64,000 nucleotides of DNA from LMUY01 sp965276785 (GTDB lineage Bacteria > Pseudomonadota > Alphaproteobacteria > Acetobacterales > Acetobacteraceae). Location: contig OZ255629.1 in the NCBI GenBank assembly GCA_965276785.1, positions 124,001 through 188,000 of the forward strand, read 5' to 3'. Of the stretch, positions 39,086-47,665 are shown one piece after another. The notes beneath the pieces are model-generated. The model worked only from the letters and a program-made list of their open reading frames with translations, made no database searches and was not told the origin of the DNA. Positions within the stretch are counted from its first letter, which is position 1; each line of letters begins with the position of its first letter. The position numbers and the translations under genes are program-made.

Positions 39086-41671
39086 ATGAACAGATTTACC
39101 CTAGTGGCATCTGCATGTCTGTTCGCGTGCCCAGTGGCGGCGCAACAGACAATTCAGTCCATTGCAGGACCGTCGCTTACTTACAATGCAAACACCGACA
39201 AGCTGGACGTGGCTCCCGGTTCGCCGACTCAAATCGGCGGCTACATGGTCTCGACGGGTTTGCAGGCCAATGGCGGCGCCCTCAGCGTTAATTATGGCAC
39301 GACGGCGGGCACGGCCGCGCAAGGCAATGATCCCCGCATAGCTCTTGCTGCCACCGCAGTGCAGCCGGCCGCCATGACGGCTGCAATCGCACAACAGGTG
39401 ACGGCCGCGCTCGGCAGCACCCTCTCGCTTGGCGGCGGCACGCTTGTCGGTCCGCTTGTGCTGTCTGCCAATCCCGGCGTGCCAATGGGTGCCGCCACCA
39501 AGAAATATGTTGATGATTCTGTTGCGGCTGTTTCTGTCGGGACCGGCGCGATCAACTACACGGCGACCGCGCCTCTGTCGGTTGCCGGTGCGAACATCAC
39601 TATCTCGCTTGGCACCGCGCCGGGGACGGTTGCGGCGGGCAATGACAGCCGCATCGTCGGCGCGTTGCAGGCCGGAAGCAATCTATCGGATATTGGCAGC
39701 CCGTCTTTGGCCCGAGCGAATCTTGGGCTTAACACAGCGGCAACTTTACCTGCTTCGGCTTTTGATCCGGCCGGGTCCGTTGCGGCCGAACAGACGCGCG
39801 CGCAGGCCATGGAAGCCACTTTGGCGCCAGTGGCATCGCCGATCCTTTCGGGCACGCCTACGGCTCCTACGGCGGCGGCTGGCGTCAGTTCTGGGCAGAT
39901 TGCGACTACGGCGTTTACCACTAGCGCGGTGCAGACGGCTCGCAATGCGACAATCCCGAATGCAGCCACGTCAGCACCGCTGTGTGGCACCGGAAGCGCG
40001 GGTACGGCAGCGGCCTGCCCTGCGACAGCCTATGTGGCGTCGGTTGCAGGCTATATCGGCGCTCCGACAGCGGCGCAGCTAAACGCGGCCTTGATCGGCA
40101 ACTCAGTCGGCACGTCCCGCGACGCAGGCGCCGCCATCGCAGCGGAGACCGCGGCGCAAAACACGGCCAACAACGCTCAGACGCTCGCGACTGCCGCCGC
40201 AACGCCCGCCTCGGTCAGCAGCGCGGTGGCGTCCGAAACCTCCCGCGCGCAGACGACGGAGGCGACGCTTACACCCAAAACCGCCACGTTCGGCGGCCTC
40301 GCCATCGGCAGCGCCCCCACAGCGGCGCAGGTTGCGACCTCAATCGGCGCCGTCACAGCTACGCCGGGCGACACGACGCACCTGCTGCTCAACAACGGTC
40401 AGCCGGTGGGGTTGGGCAATCTGACGGTGCAGGGCGGCGCCTTGGTGGCACCCTCCGGCGGAGGCGCCACCACGGTCGTGACCAGCTCGGGCCCGGTGAC
40501 GGTGAGCGGACCGGCTACCAGCCCGGTGGTGAGCCTCGCGTTTCCGAACGGCGTCACCGCGCCCTCTACTTTGCCGAGAGTGGTAGCAACCGGCGCTTAT
40601 ACCGACCTGACCAGCCTGCCCACGCTGCTGACCACGGGCACCAACGCAGGACAGGCGCGGGAAGCTTCTGCTGCCATCAGCGCGGAGCAGGCAGCGTCCA
40701 CGGCGGCCTCCAACGAGGCGAGCCGGGCGCAGACGGCGGAAGCGGGTTTGACGCCCAAAACGGCGACGATTGCGGGGTTGCAGGTGGGCAGCACGCCTAC
40801 CGCCGCGCAGCTTGCGGCGCAGCTTGCGGGCACCACTTCCAGCACGCTCGCTGCAGGCAATGACACCCGCGTTGTGGCCGGCGGGACGGCGCTACAGCCC
40901 GCTGCAATCCCGTCCGCCACCACGACACAGCTTTACGGCGGCACAGGCTCAGGCGGGGCCGTGGCGCCCGTCACGCTGGGCACCGGGCTCAGCATGTCCG
41001 GGAGCACGCTCAACGCGACCGGCAGCGGCGGTGGCGCCACCATCCCGTCTGCCACCCCGGCGCAAGTCTACGTCGGCACCAACGCGGCCAACAGCGCGGC
41101 CGCGCAGACCATCTCGGGCGATGCGTCGCTAGCCACGTCAGGCGCCTTGACCGTCACCAAGCTCAACGGCCAAGCCGTCTCCCTGGCGGCGCCGCTCAGC
41201 ACGTCGGGTGCCAACCCGCTCACCATGACCACGACGGGCACGACGGCTGTCACGCTGCCCACGTCCGGCATGCTGGCCACCGTGGCGCAGCTCGCCAGCT
41301 ACACGCCAACCACCGCCACGCTCGCCGGCCTCACCATCGGCTCCAATCCGACCGCCAAACAAATTGCGAGCTCACTCGCCAACCAGTCGGTCATTGCTCC
41401 GAGCACCACCACGGTCGGGACATCCGCCACCGTGATTTACCCCGCTGCCAGCGTGCCCGGCTACATCTCGGTCAGCATCGGAGTGCCTAGCAGCGCGGCC
41501 AATCCGATCGCTTGCACGTCGAACGGTATCACGCCTGTCATCGGCACGTCCGCTACGGCTTATCCGAACCAGCTTTTCCTCTGGCCAACGCAGGCAGGCG
41601 GGGCGGTTCCGGCCGGTCCGTATCAGTGCATCGCCAGCGCCCCTACCACCATCACGACGGAGGCTCACTGA
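39086..41671 (+). CDS. Tail fibre with signal peptide and internal repeats
   Basis: 861 residues from ATG 39086. The start is a convincing Sec signal: MNRFTLVASACLFACPVAAQ, cleavage after AQ. The body is long, Ala/Thr/Ser-rich repeats: 'ASETSRAQTTEATLTPKTAT' and 'ASRAQTAEAGLTPKTATIAG' each followed by GLxxGSxPTAAQ, plus classic fibre repeats (ATKKYVDDSV, SGTPTAPTAA). The C-terminus is a beta domain with Cys. One repeat type recurs in the spike at 44375. A signal peptide on a virion fibre is unexpected. Confidence 0.75.
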   Translation: MNRFTLVASACLFACPVAAQQTIQSIAGPSLTYNANTDKLDVAPGSPTQIGGYMVSTGLQANGGALSVNYGTTAGTAAQGNDPRIALAATAVQPAAMTAAIAQQVTAALGSTLSLGGGTLVGPLVLSANPGVPMGAATKKYVDDSVAAVSVGTGAINYTATAPLSVAGANITISLGTAPGTVAAGNDSRIVGALQAGSNLSDIGSPSLARANLGLNTAATLPASAFDPAGSVAAEQTRAQAMEATLAPVASPILSGTPTAPTAAAGVSSGQIATTAFTTSAVQTARNATIPNAATSAPLCGTGSAGTAAACPATAYVASVAGYIGAPTAAQLNAALIGNSVGTSRDAGAAIAAETAAQNTANNAQTLATAAATPASVSSAVASETSRAQTTEATLTPKTATFGGLAIGSAPTAAQVATSIGAVTATPGDTTHLLLNNGQPVGLGNLTVQGGALVAPSGGGATTVVTSSGPVTVSGPATSPVVSLAFPNGVTAPSTLPRVVATGAYTDLTSLPTLLTTGTNAGQAREASAAISAEQAASTAASNEASRAQTAEAGLTPKTATIAGLQVGSTPTAAQLAAQLAGTTSSTLAAGNDTRVVAGGTALQPAAIPSATTTQLYGGTGSGGAVAPVTLGTGLSMSGSTLNATGSGGGATIPSATPAQVYVGTNAANSAAAQTISGDASLATSGALTVTKLNGQAVSLAAPLSTSGANPLTMTTTGTTAVTLPTSGMLATVAQLASYTPTTATLAGLTIGSNPTAKQIASSLANQSVIAPSTTTVGTSATVIYPAASVPGYISVSIGVPSSAANPIACTSNGITPVIGTSATAYPNQLFLWPTQAGGAVPAGPYQCIASAPTTITTEAH

Positions 41672-41672
41672 C

Positions 41673-42056
41673 ATGCGTGCATGGTTGATTGCGTTCTTGC
41701 TGCTTTCCGGTGCTGCGGCGGCTCAGTCGGTGGGGGGCACGCCAACAAACAACTTGGGTCAGGTGCCCGTTATAGCTCCGATGGTTACTTACGTAGGGGG
41801 CCAAGGGTCTGTGACAACCGGCGGAACCGCAGTCACGGCTATTGCAGCCGGAAGCATGACGCATGGGTGCGATTTGGTAAACCCGGCGACGACAACAGAA
41901 CCGCTGTATTTCTCAATCGGCGGCACGGCTGTGGTTGGTTCCGGGCCGCCGCCATTGTCACCTGGCACGTCCTATCACTGTCCGTTCGGAACCGCTCAGG
42001 CGCTAAGCGTCAATGCCGCAACGTCCGGCCATCCTTTCCAGTATTTGGGGTATTGA
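41673..42056 (+). CDS. Small secreted fibre-associated protein
   Basis: 127 residues. Signal peptide MRAWLIAFLLLSGAAAAQ, then a mature start SVGGTPTNNLGQV. The remainder is a compact beta domain with two Cys (HGCDLVNP and YHCPFG). It lies one base after the preceding fibre. Possibly a receptor-binding tip or a fibre cap. Confidence 0.6.
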   Translation: MRAWLIAFLLLSGAAAAQSVGGTPTNNLGQVPVIAPMVTYVGGQGSVTTGGTAVTAIAAGSMTHGCDLVNPATTTEPLYFSIGGTAVVGSGPPPLSPGTSYHCPFGTAQALSVNAATSGHPFQYLGY

Positions 42057-42058
42057 GC

Positions 42059-42445
42059 ATGTTTAGGATGGCCCTTATCGCGGCGGCGTTCGCGCTTGCG
42101 ACAGCCGGTGGTGCATCGGCTCAGTATGCTGGTGGAGGCGCGGCAATCATGCCCGGGTCTCTCGCGTGGATTGACGCTAGCGCCACGATTACCACCACGG
42201 CATCCACGGTCATTGCTGCCGCAGGCTACCGCAATGGTCTGCATATCTGGAACACCGGCGCCAACTTAGCTTGCTTGAATTACACCACCACGGCGGCAGT
42301 GAGCGGCGCGGCCTGCGCGGTCGGGTCGGTGCCAATTCCGGCCGGCGGTGCGTATTTGGAAGATCAACCAGGGAACGTATCTCCCGAAGCGATCAGCATC
42401 ATTTGCGCGACCGGTTCGTGCCCTCTGACAATTAAGGTTCGCTGA
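42059..42445 (+). CDS. Second small secreted fibre-associated protein
   Basis: 128 residues from ATG 42059. Signal peptide FRMALIAAAFALATAGGASA with cleavage near AQ, then YAGGGAAIMPG. The mature part has four Cys (LACLNY, GAACAVG, IICATGSCPL), likely disulphide-bonded, which needs an oxidising compartment. It has similar size and layout to the previous gene. Confidence 0.6.
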   Translation: MFRMALIAAAFALATAGGASAQYAGGGAAIMPGSLAWIDASATITTTASTVIAAAGYRNGLHIWNTGANLACLNYTTTAAVSGAACAVGSVPIPAGGAYLEDQPGNVSPEAISIICATGSCPLTIKVR

Positions 42446-42446
42446 T

Positions 42447-44378
42447 ATGGCACAATGGTCCGGCGGTAGCACGTCAAGCGGCGGCACCGGTGGTGGCACG
42501 TCCACGCCTGCCACGGCCGCAGCGTTGGGGCTGGTTTCGGTTCCGGTGGCGGGCAGTCTGCTTGTCAGTGGCAGCGGTGCGCTGTCGAGCTTGGTGGGAT
42601 CAGACGATCCCTCAAACACCAGCGGTCTTGGCGCTCCGGCGATTGTTCGCGGGACCATTCGCGGTGCGACGGTCAATGGCCTGACAGTTGGGGTCGGCAT
42701 GTCCGCCGCCGTGCGCACTGCCAATCACACAGCATTGCAGGCAGCGCTGAACTACGCGGTCAGCAACGGCAAGTTCTTTGAGCTTGAACCCAACGTTTAC
42801 GAGATTATCAGTCCCACAGGTGGCGTGGGGTTGCAGGTCACTCCCACGGCGGTAAACAACGACTTCGTATGGCGCGGCACTCGCCAGAGCCGCATCATCC
42901 AATACGGCTCCAACGTGTCGGTCCTCACCATCGGCGATCCGACCGGCGGCACTTTAGCGCGCGGGTTCGACATGCGCGGCCTCCGCGTGGAATACGGCGT
43001 GGCGCAGGGGGCGGTCATCACCGGGTCGATTTCGGGCACGACCTTGACCGTCACCGCGGTGGCGTCGGCTCCTGCCAGCTACGCCAACAACGTGGCGGTC
43101 GGTCAGACGCTCAGCGGCAGCGGCGTGACGGCCGGCACCACGATCACCGCCCTGGGCACCGGCACGGGCGGCACCGGCACCTACACCGTGAGCGCATCGC
43201 AGACCGTCGCCAGCACCACGATCAACGCCGTCGCGACCAACGCCAACACGCTGCAAATGGGTTCCATGGTCAATTGCAACGTCAGCAGCGTTAACGTTGG
43301 AGGTCCCTACAGCGGCACCGATGCATACTACCCTGGCTATTGCGGCGTGTTGTTCAACGACGGGCAAGGCACTGGCAACCCGTATTACACCGGTTCCGAT
43401 CAGTTCTTCTCTTGCACATTCGAGGACTATCGCGTTGATGGCGCCACCTACTGTCTTGTCTACGTCGGCTCTGAGGGCACGGGCTCGATCTTTCGCAACT
43501 GGTACTGCCACAATGGGTTTTTGAACGATCCGCAACCGCTCTACACAGGTTGGCTGTGTGCGGGCGCGGTCGATGGCATCTTCCAGCAAATCAACATCGA
43601 GGCGGTTTCGGCCAACCAGATTATGACGCTTGGCACCATGCGTGGATCGCATTGGGACGATATTCATATCGAGTCTGCTCTGTTGACTGGCAACAACCCG
43701 ACGTTCCTCTCGACCGGTTCCAATCGCTGCACCTTTGAGAGCCTAAACTTCGGCGGGACAATCTCGCCCTCCGCGACGGGGACGGCCTCGCTGATCAGCA
43801 CCTATCAAGAGGACGTTGACGTATTCCGCAACGTCCAGATTGGACTGTCTGCTTCGCCGTCAATCCCGTTCTACATCTTCAACCCCGGTGGCCTTGGCGA
43901 CACCAACCCGCTGCTTGTTGCCGAGAACATCATCGCCGACGATTTCAACGCATCGGGCTGGCGGGCCAACTGTGGCATTGATCCCAACCTGCCAATTGCC
44001 AACTTCGCGATGCCGCAAGCCGTGGCGCGCTATCGGTTTGGCGTGGCGGGTTCCTACATTGAAGGCGCACAAATCCCCAGTATCACGGCCAACTACACGC
44101 ATTACGCATGCAGCGAGGATGCGCTGATCTACGTGCCGGCCAGTCTGGCAGCCAGCATTACGATAACCCTGGCCAACAAGCGACGCTTGTCCGGGCTCGG
44201 ATCGAGCTTGACCCCCAGGCTCGGGGCAACCGTCACAATCCGTCGCCTCACTGGCGCGGCCGCCAACAGCCTGCTCATCGTAGATCAGGCCGGCAGCACC
44301 ACGCTCGTCACCAACACGGCGGCGGGGACGAGCATGCTGTTTACTTGGAATGGCACTAACTACGTGGTGGTCACATGA
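42447..44378 (+). CDS. Beta-helix tail spike/fibre with inserted module
   Basis: 643 residues. It begins MAQWSGGSTSSGGTGGG, which resembles the mature (post-cleavage) starts of its neighbours but lacks their signal. A right-handed beta-helix region follows (short repeats such as FRNWYCHNGFL, 'HWDDIHIESALL'), typical of pectate-lyase-like depolymerases. Residues about 190-263 are the module GSISGTTLTVTAVASAP ... VGQTLSGSGVTAGTTITALG ... GTYTVSASQTVAS, also present in the J-like protein. It probably binds or degrades surface polysaccharide. Confidence 0.75.
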   Translation: MAQWSGGSTSSGGTGGGTSTPATAAALGLVSVPVAGSLLVSGSGALSSLVGSDDPSNTSGLGAPAIVRGTIRGATVNGLTVGVGMSAAVRTANHTALQAALNYAVSNGKFFELEPNVYEIISPTGGVGLQVTPTAVNNDFVWRGTRQSRIIQYGSNVSVLTIGDPTGGTLARGFDMRGLRVEYGVAQGAVITGSISGTTLTVTAVASAPASYANNVAVGQTLSGSGVTAGTTITALGTGTGGTGTYTVSASQTVASTTINAVATNANTLQMGSMVNCNVSSVNVGGPYSGTDAYYPGYCGVLFNDGQGTGNPYYTGSDQFFSCTFEDYRVDGATYCLVYVGSEGTGSIFRNWYCHNGFLNDPQPLYTGWLCAGAVDGIFQQINIEAVSANQIMTLGTMRGSHWDDIHIESALLTGNNPTFLSTGSNRCTFESLNFGGTISPSATGTASLISTYQEDVDVFRNVQIGLSASPSIPFYIFNPGGLGDTNPLLVAENIIADDFNASGWRANCGIDPNLPIANFAMPQAVARYRFGVAGSYIEGAQIPSITANYTHYACSEDALIYVPASLAASITITLANKRRLSGLGSSLTPRLGATVTIRRLTGAAANSLLIVDQAGSTTLVTNTAAGTSMLFTWNGTNYVVVT

Positions 44379-47300
44379 GGCGGCTCGTATCTTTCACAAC
44401 GGCGCTCGTCTGTCTGGCGAGCACCGCGCACGCTCAGTTCTCCGGTGGAACGCCTGGCGCAAGCCCAAGCTACGTCGCATCCTCGATTGCGAGCGAGACG
44501 ACGCGCGCGCAGACGCAAGAAAGCCTGCTCCTGCCCAAGGCGGCTACCATTGCGGGGCTGACGGTCGGCAACAATCCGTCCGCTGCCGCGCTTGCCGCGC
44601 AAGTAGCGCCGCAGTTGCCAATGGCGAGCACGTCGGCACCCGGCCTGTTCCAATTTCCCGGCGGCACCACGAACTTCATCCGCGCGGACGGCACGGCTGC
44701 GGCACCTCCGGGTGGTGTGCCCGTTTCGACATCGGTTGCAGGGCTCGTCCCGGCGCTGCCCAACACGGGAACAAAGTTCTTTCGCGACGACGGCACCTAC
44801 GCCACGCCGCCCGGCAGCGCACAGTTTACGTCGAGCGCGCCCGGTGTTGTCCCGGCCTATGGTGCAGCGGCTAGCACCAGCGTGCTCTCGGCGGCGGGGA
44901 CATGGGTGTCGCAGGCGGGCGGTGGCAACGTCAGCACCGACACGGCGGGCACGATCGGTGCGCAGGCGGTCCGCAGCACCAACGGCATGGTGGCACTGAC
45001 GCTGCAACAGCGCGCGTCGATGACGCTCACGCCTCTGGAGTTCGGCGCGCAAGGCAACGGCTCGACCAACACGATCGGCACGACCTACGGGAGCAACCTA
45101 CTGGCGGTGTGCGGCTACACAACCCCGAACACGAGCCTTCATCCGTTTCAATATCTCTGCACCGACCCGCAGATGGGGCTTGAGTTTTCGTTGCCGACGA
45201 GCGCTGCCCAGAGTGGAACCGGTACGACCCTTATTTTCATTTCGCCTAATACCAGCGGCGGGTTTGGTTGGAACGCGCACTACGCGCTCTTTGACGACCC
45301 CGGCTACCAATATGCGGTGCTCACGCCGAGCATGGTTGTGAGCGGGCCCGGCATCCCGGCCAACACGACGCTGGTGTCGGTTCCGCAAATCCCGCAGCGA
45401 ACACAGCGCGCAGTCCCGGCTAACGCGACGGACTGGACACCCAACACGTCTGTCGCGTCCGGCCGAACCATGATGTTTAATTATGGGTTGTGGCAGGCGA
45501 CCGCTGCTGGAACAACTGGGGCCGGCAATCCGTATTCGGCGGGCGCCGGGGGCAGCACTCCGACCAACACTTTGCCTGCGACTGTGACGGTCTCGCCTTG
45601 CACCTATGGCAATGCATCGACCTACAACAACTTTCACCCCGGCGGTAACGATCCTGGGGTGTGGGTGGCAAGCTACGCCGGAACGACTTGCAACGGTGTC
45701 GATGGCAGCGTGTCTTGGACGTTGCTCGGTCCCATCGGCTACGCACCGGTCGATCTGGGCACGGTGGTGCTCTCGCAGGCGACAACCACCGCGGTGCCAG
45801 CCGCGTCGGCTATTTCGTTTGCGGTCGGGAGTTCAACGATCCAGGGGCTCACACAGGATACGCTTGGCTGGATGGGGGCGCTGTCCAATGGCGCGCACGC
45901 TTCTCCGGGCGGTTGTTCGGGCGTGGACATCGACATGCGCGCAGGAGACTACGCGATCAACTACCCGCTGTTTAACGAGGCCGAATACGGCAACATTCAT
46001 TGCACGACACCCTCGATCAGCATTACCGCGCGAGGGGCGCAGACGGCGCGATTGACGGCCTATTTCGACCCGGGCTTTGGCCATTGCGTGCTGTCCGAAA
46101 GCTCGGTCTACAACGTTTCTCCGATCACTGGCACCCGGTATTCTGGTTTTGATATTAGCGGCACGGTTGTGTCTCAAAGCGGCGGATTTTGGGGAGTAGA
46201 TAGCGCCAACACAGGGCGCGGAATGGGCTTGTGCGTCGGAGAATCCGCCGTGCTCGATCACATCGAAGCGCAAGGGTTCTACGCGGGGGTTGGGATCGTC
46301 GATGATCACCAATCGTTCAACAACGTCAACATCCACGACAACGAATATGGCGTTCTGTTTCGGCCTTATTCGCCCGTGCTGGGGAACCAATCGTTTCGAG
46401 ATAGCGGGCTGGCGGGCAATGTAATGGCCGGGATCGGCATTGCCGCGTCAAATCAGTTCGACGCCGGTCAGATGAGCAACGTGCATACTGGGTTCGGCAC
46501 TTACGGCTTTTATGCATTACCCGCGCCGCCGAATGTGACTTCGAACGGTTCTGGTGTTTTGAGCAATCTCACGCTCAGGGACGTTTGGATCGAGGATCTT
46601 TTCCAGTGGATTGACGGCGGCAATCGCGGCGTGGGTAAGGATACGTTTTCAGGCGGTGGATACGACGACTTCGGCCGCGCGGACAAACTGCCGTCCAACT
46701 ACCAAGGCGGGACAATCCCGGTTGTTGGACTAATTACAGCGGCGGACTTTTCCGACAACACGCTCATAGGGACGAGTTGGTCTAACTTTGGTGTGCTTTC
46801 GACGGCTTCGTCCAGCAACATCCTTGGCGTCATCAACCTCACGGCCTATGGCAACAACGGGACCTGCGCGCGTAACAAGTTGGACGATGTTGGGCTGATC
46901 ACGTTGGGCACGTCAACGCAACTTGCCATGGCCTGCAACCATGGCGCGGGCACAAACGGCGGCACGGATAGCAACACGTTTAACACCGCAGTGGGTTCTG
47001 GCGTGTTTAAGCTCAGCAACAACAACAATGGTTATGTTGCGCAAAATTATCCAGTATGGGAGTGGGGCCAATACGCACAACTCTACCAAGACGGGCAGCC
47101 GTTCGGGGGCATTGCAGCCGCGCCGCAGCCGACGGTCAATAATTGGTCGGTGCCGGTCTACACGCAGGCGAACTTTATTTACCCCGTGCCCAAAGCCAAC
47201 ATCAATATCGACATCCCGAACGGCGCATCGGTGTATCCGACGAGCGCCATGGGCAGCGGTGCCACGGCATCGGCCGGCGTCGGTGGCAGCGTCGATCAAG

Positions 47301-47665
47301 ACGGCGCCATTGGCGTCAGCATCAACGATTGCAGCGCTGGACTGACGGTTTGTGGCATCTCGCTCAATCCGCTGGCGTCTGCGGGTAACGGGAGCTACGC
47401 GGCCAACCTCACTGCGTCCGGTCAGACGCTCGGGGCTAAAATGAATACGCTCACGACCGTGGCCAGCGGGGCGTCGGTCATTCTGCCGCCAAACGTGCCG
47501 ATTGGTGCTAAGGGTTGCGTTCGAATCAACAATTACGGGGCCAATGCGCTCACGTTGGGCGTGCCGAGCGGCTGGACGCTTTCGAATGGCGCGTCCGCCG
47601 CTACGACGATCGGCGTCAACTCCGGCGCGCAGCACTGTCGCAACGGTCCAGCGAGTTACGACTGA
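44375..47665 (+). CDS. Large tail spike with signal peptide and beta-helix
   Basis: 1096 residues; ATGA overlap with the previous gene. Signal peptide MRRLVSFTTALVCLASTAHA then QFSGGTPGASPSY. Residues 30-70 repeat the fibre motif (ASETTRAQTQESLLLPKAAT, then IAGLTVGNNPSAAA) seen at 39086. The middle has a PL-like start 'LTPLEFGAQGNGSTNTIGTT', the usual opening of pectate-lyase-fold spikes, and then many beta-helix turns. The C-terminus is a beta domain. It is probably a polysaccharide depolymerase for the host capsule or cellulose. Confidence 0.78.
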   Translation: MRRLVSFTTALVCLASTAHAQFSGGTPGASPSYVASSIASETTRAQTQESLLLPKAATIAGLTVGNNPSAAALAAQVAPQLPMASTSAPGLFQFPGGTTNFIRADGTAAAPPGGVPVSTSVAGLVPALPNTGTKFFRDDGTYATPPGSAQFTSSAPGVVPAYGAAASTSVLSAAGTWVSQAGGGNVSTDTAGTIGAQAVRSTNGMVALTLQQRASMTLTPLEFGAQGNGSTNTIGTTYGSNLLAVCGYTTPNTSLHPFQYLCTDPQMGLEFSLPTSAAQSGTGTTLIFISPNTSGGFGWNAHYALFDDPGYQYAVLTPSMVVSGPGIPANTTLVSVPQIPQRTQRAVPANATDWTPNTSVASGRTMMFNYGLWQATAAGTTGAGNPYSAGAGGSTPTNTLPATVTVSPCTYGNASTYNNFHPGGNDPGVWVASYAGTTCNGVDGSVSWTLLGPIGYAPVDLGTVVLSQATTTAVPAASAISFAVGSSTIQGLTQDTLGWMGALSNGAHASPGGCSGVDIDMRAGDYAINYPLFNEAEYGNIHCTTPSISITARGAQTARLTAYFDPGFGHCVLSESSVYNVSPITGTRYSGFDISGTVVSQSGGFWGVDSANTGRGMGLCVGESAVLDHIEAQGFYAGVGIVDDHQSFNNVNIHDNEYGVLFRPYSPVLGNQSFRDSGLAGNVMAGIGIAASNQFDAGQMSNVHTGFGTYGFYALPAPPNVTSNGSGVLSNLTLRDVWIEDLFQWIDGGNRGVGKDTFSGGGYDDFGRADKLPSNYQGGTIPVVGLITAADFSDNTLIGTSWSNFGVLSTASSSNILGVINLTAYGNNGTCARNKLDDVGLITLGTSTQLAMACNHGAGTNGGTDSNTFNTAVGSGVFKLSNNNNGYVAQNYPVWEWGQYAQLYQDGQPFGGIAAAPQPTVNNWSVPVYTQANFIYPVPKANINIDIPNGASVYPTSAMGSGATASAGVGGSVDQDGAIGVSINDCSAGLTVCGISLNPLASAGNGSYAANLTASGQTLGAKMNTLTTVASGASVILPPNVPIGAKGCVRINNYGANALTLGVPSGWTLSNGASAATTIGVNSGAQHCRNGPASYD

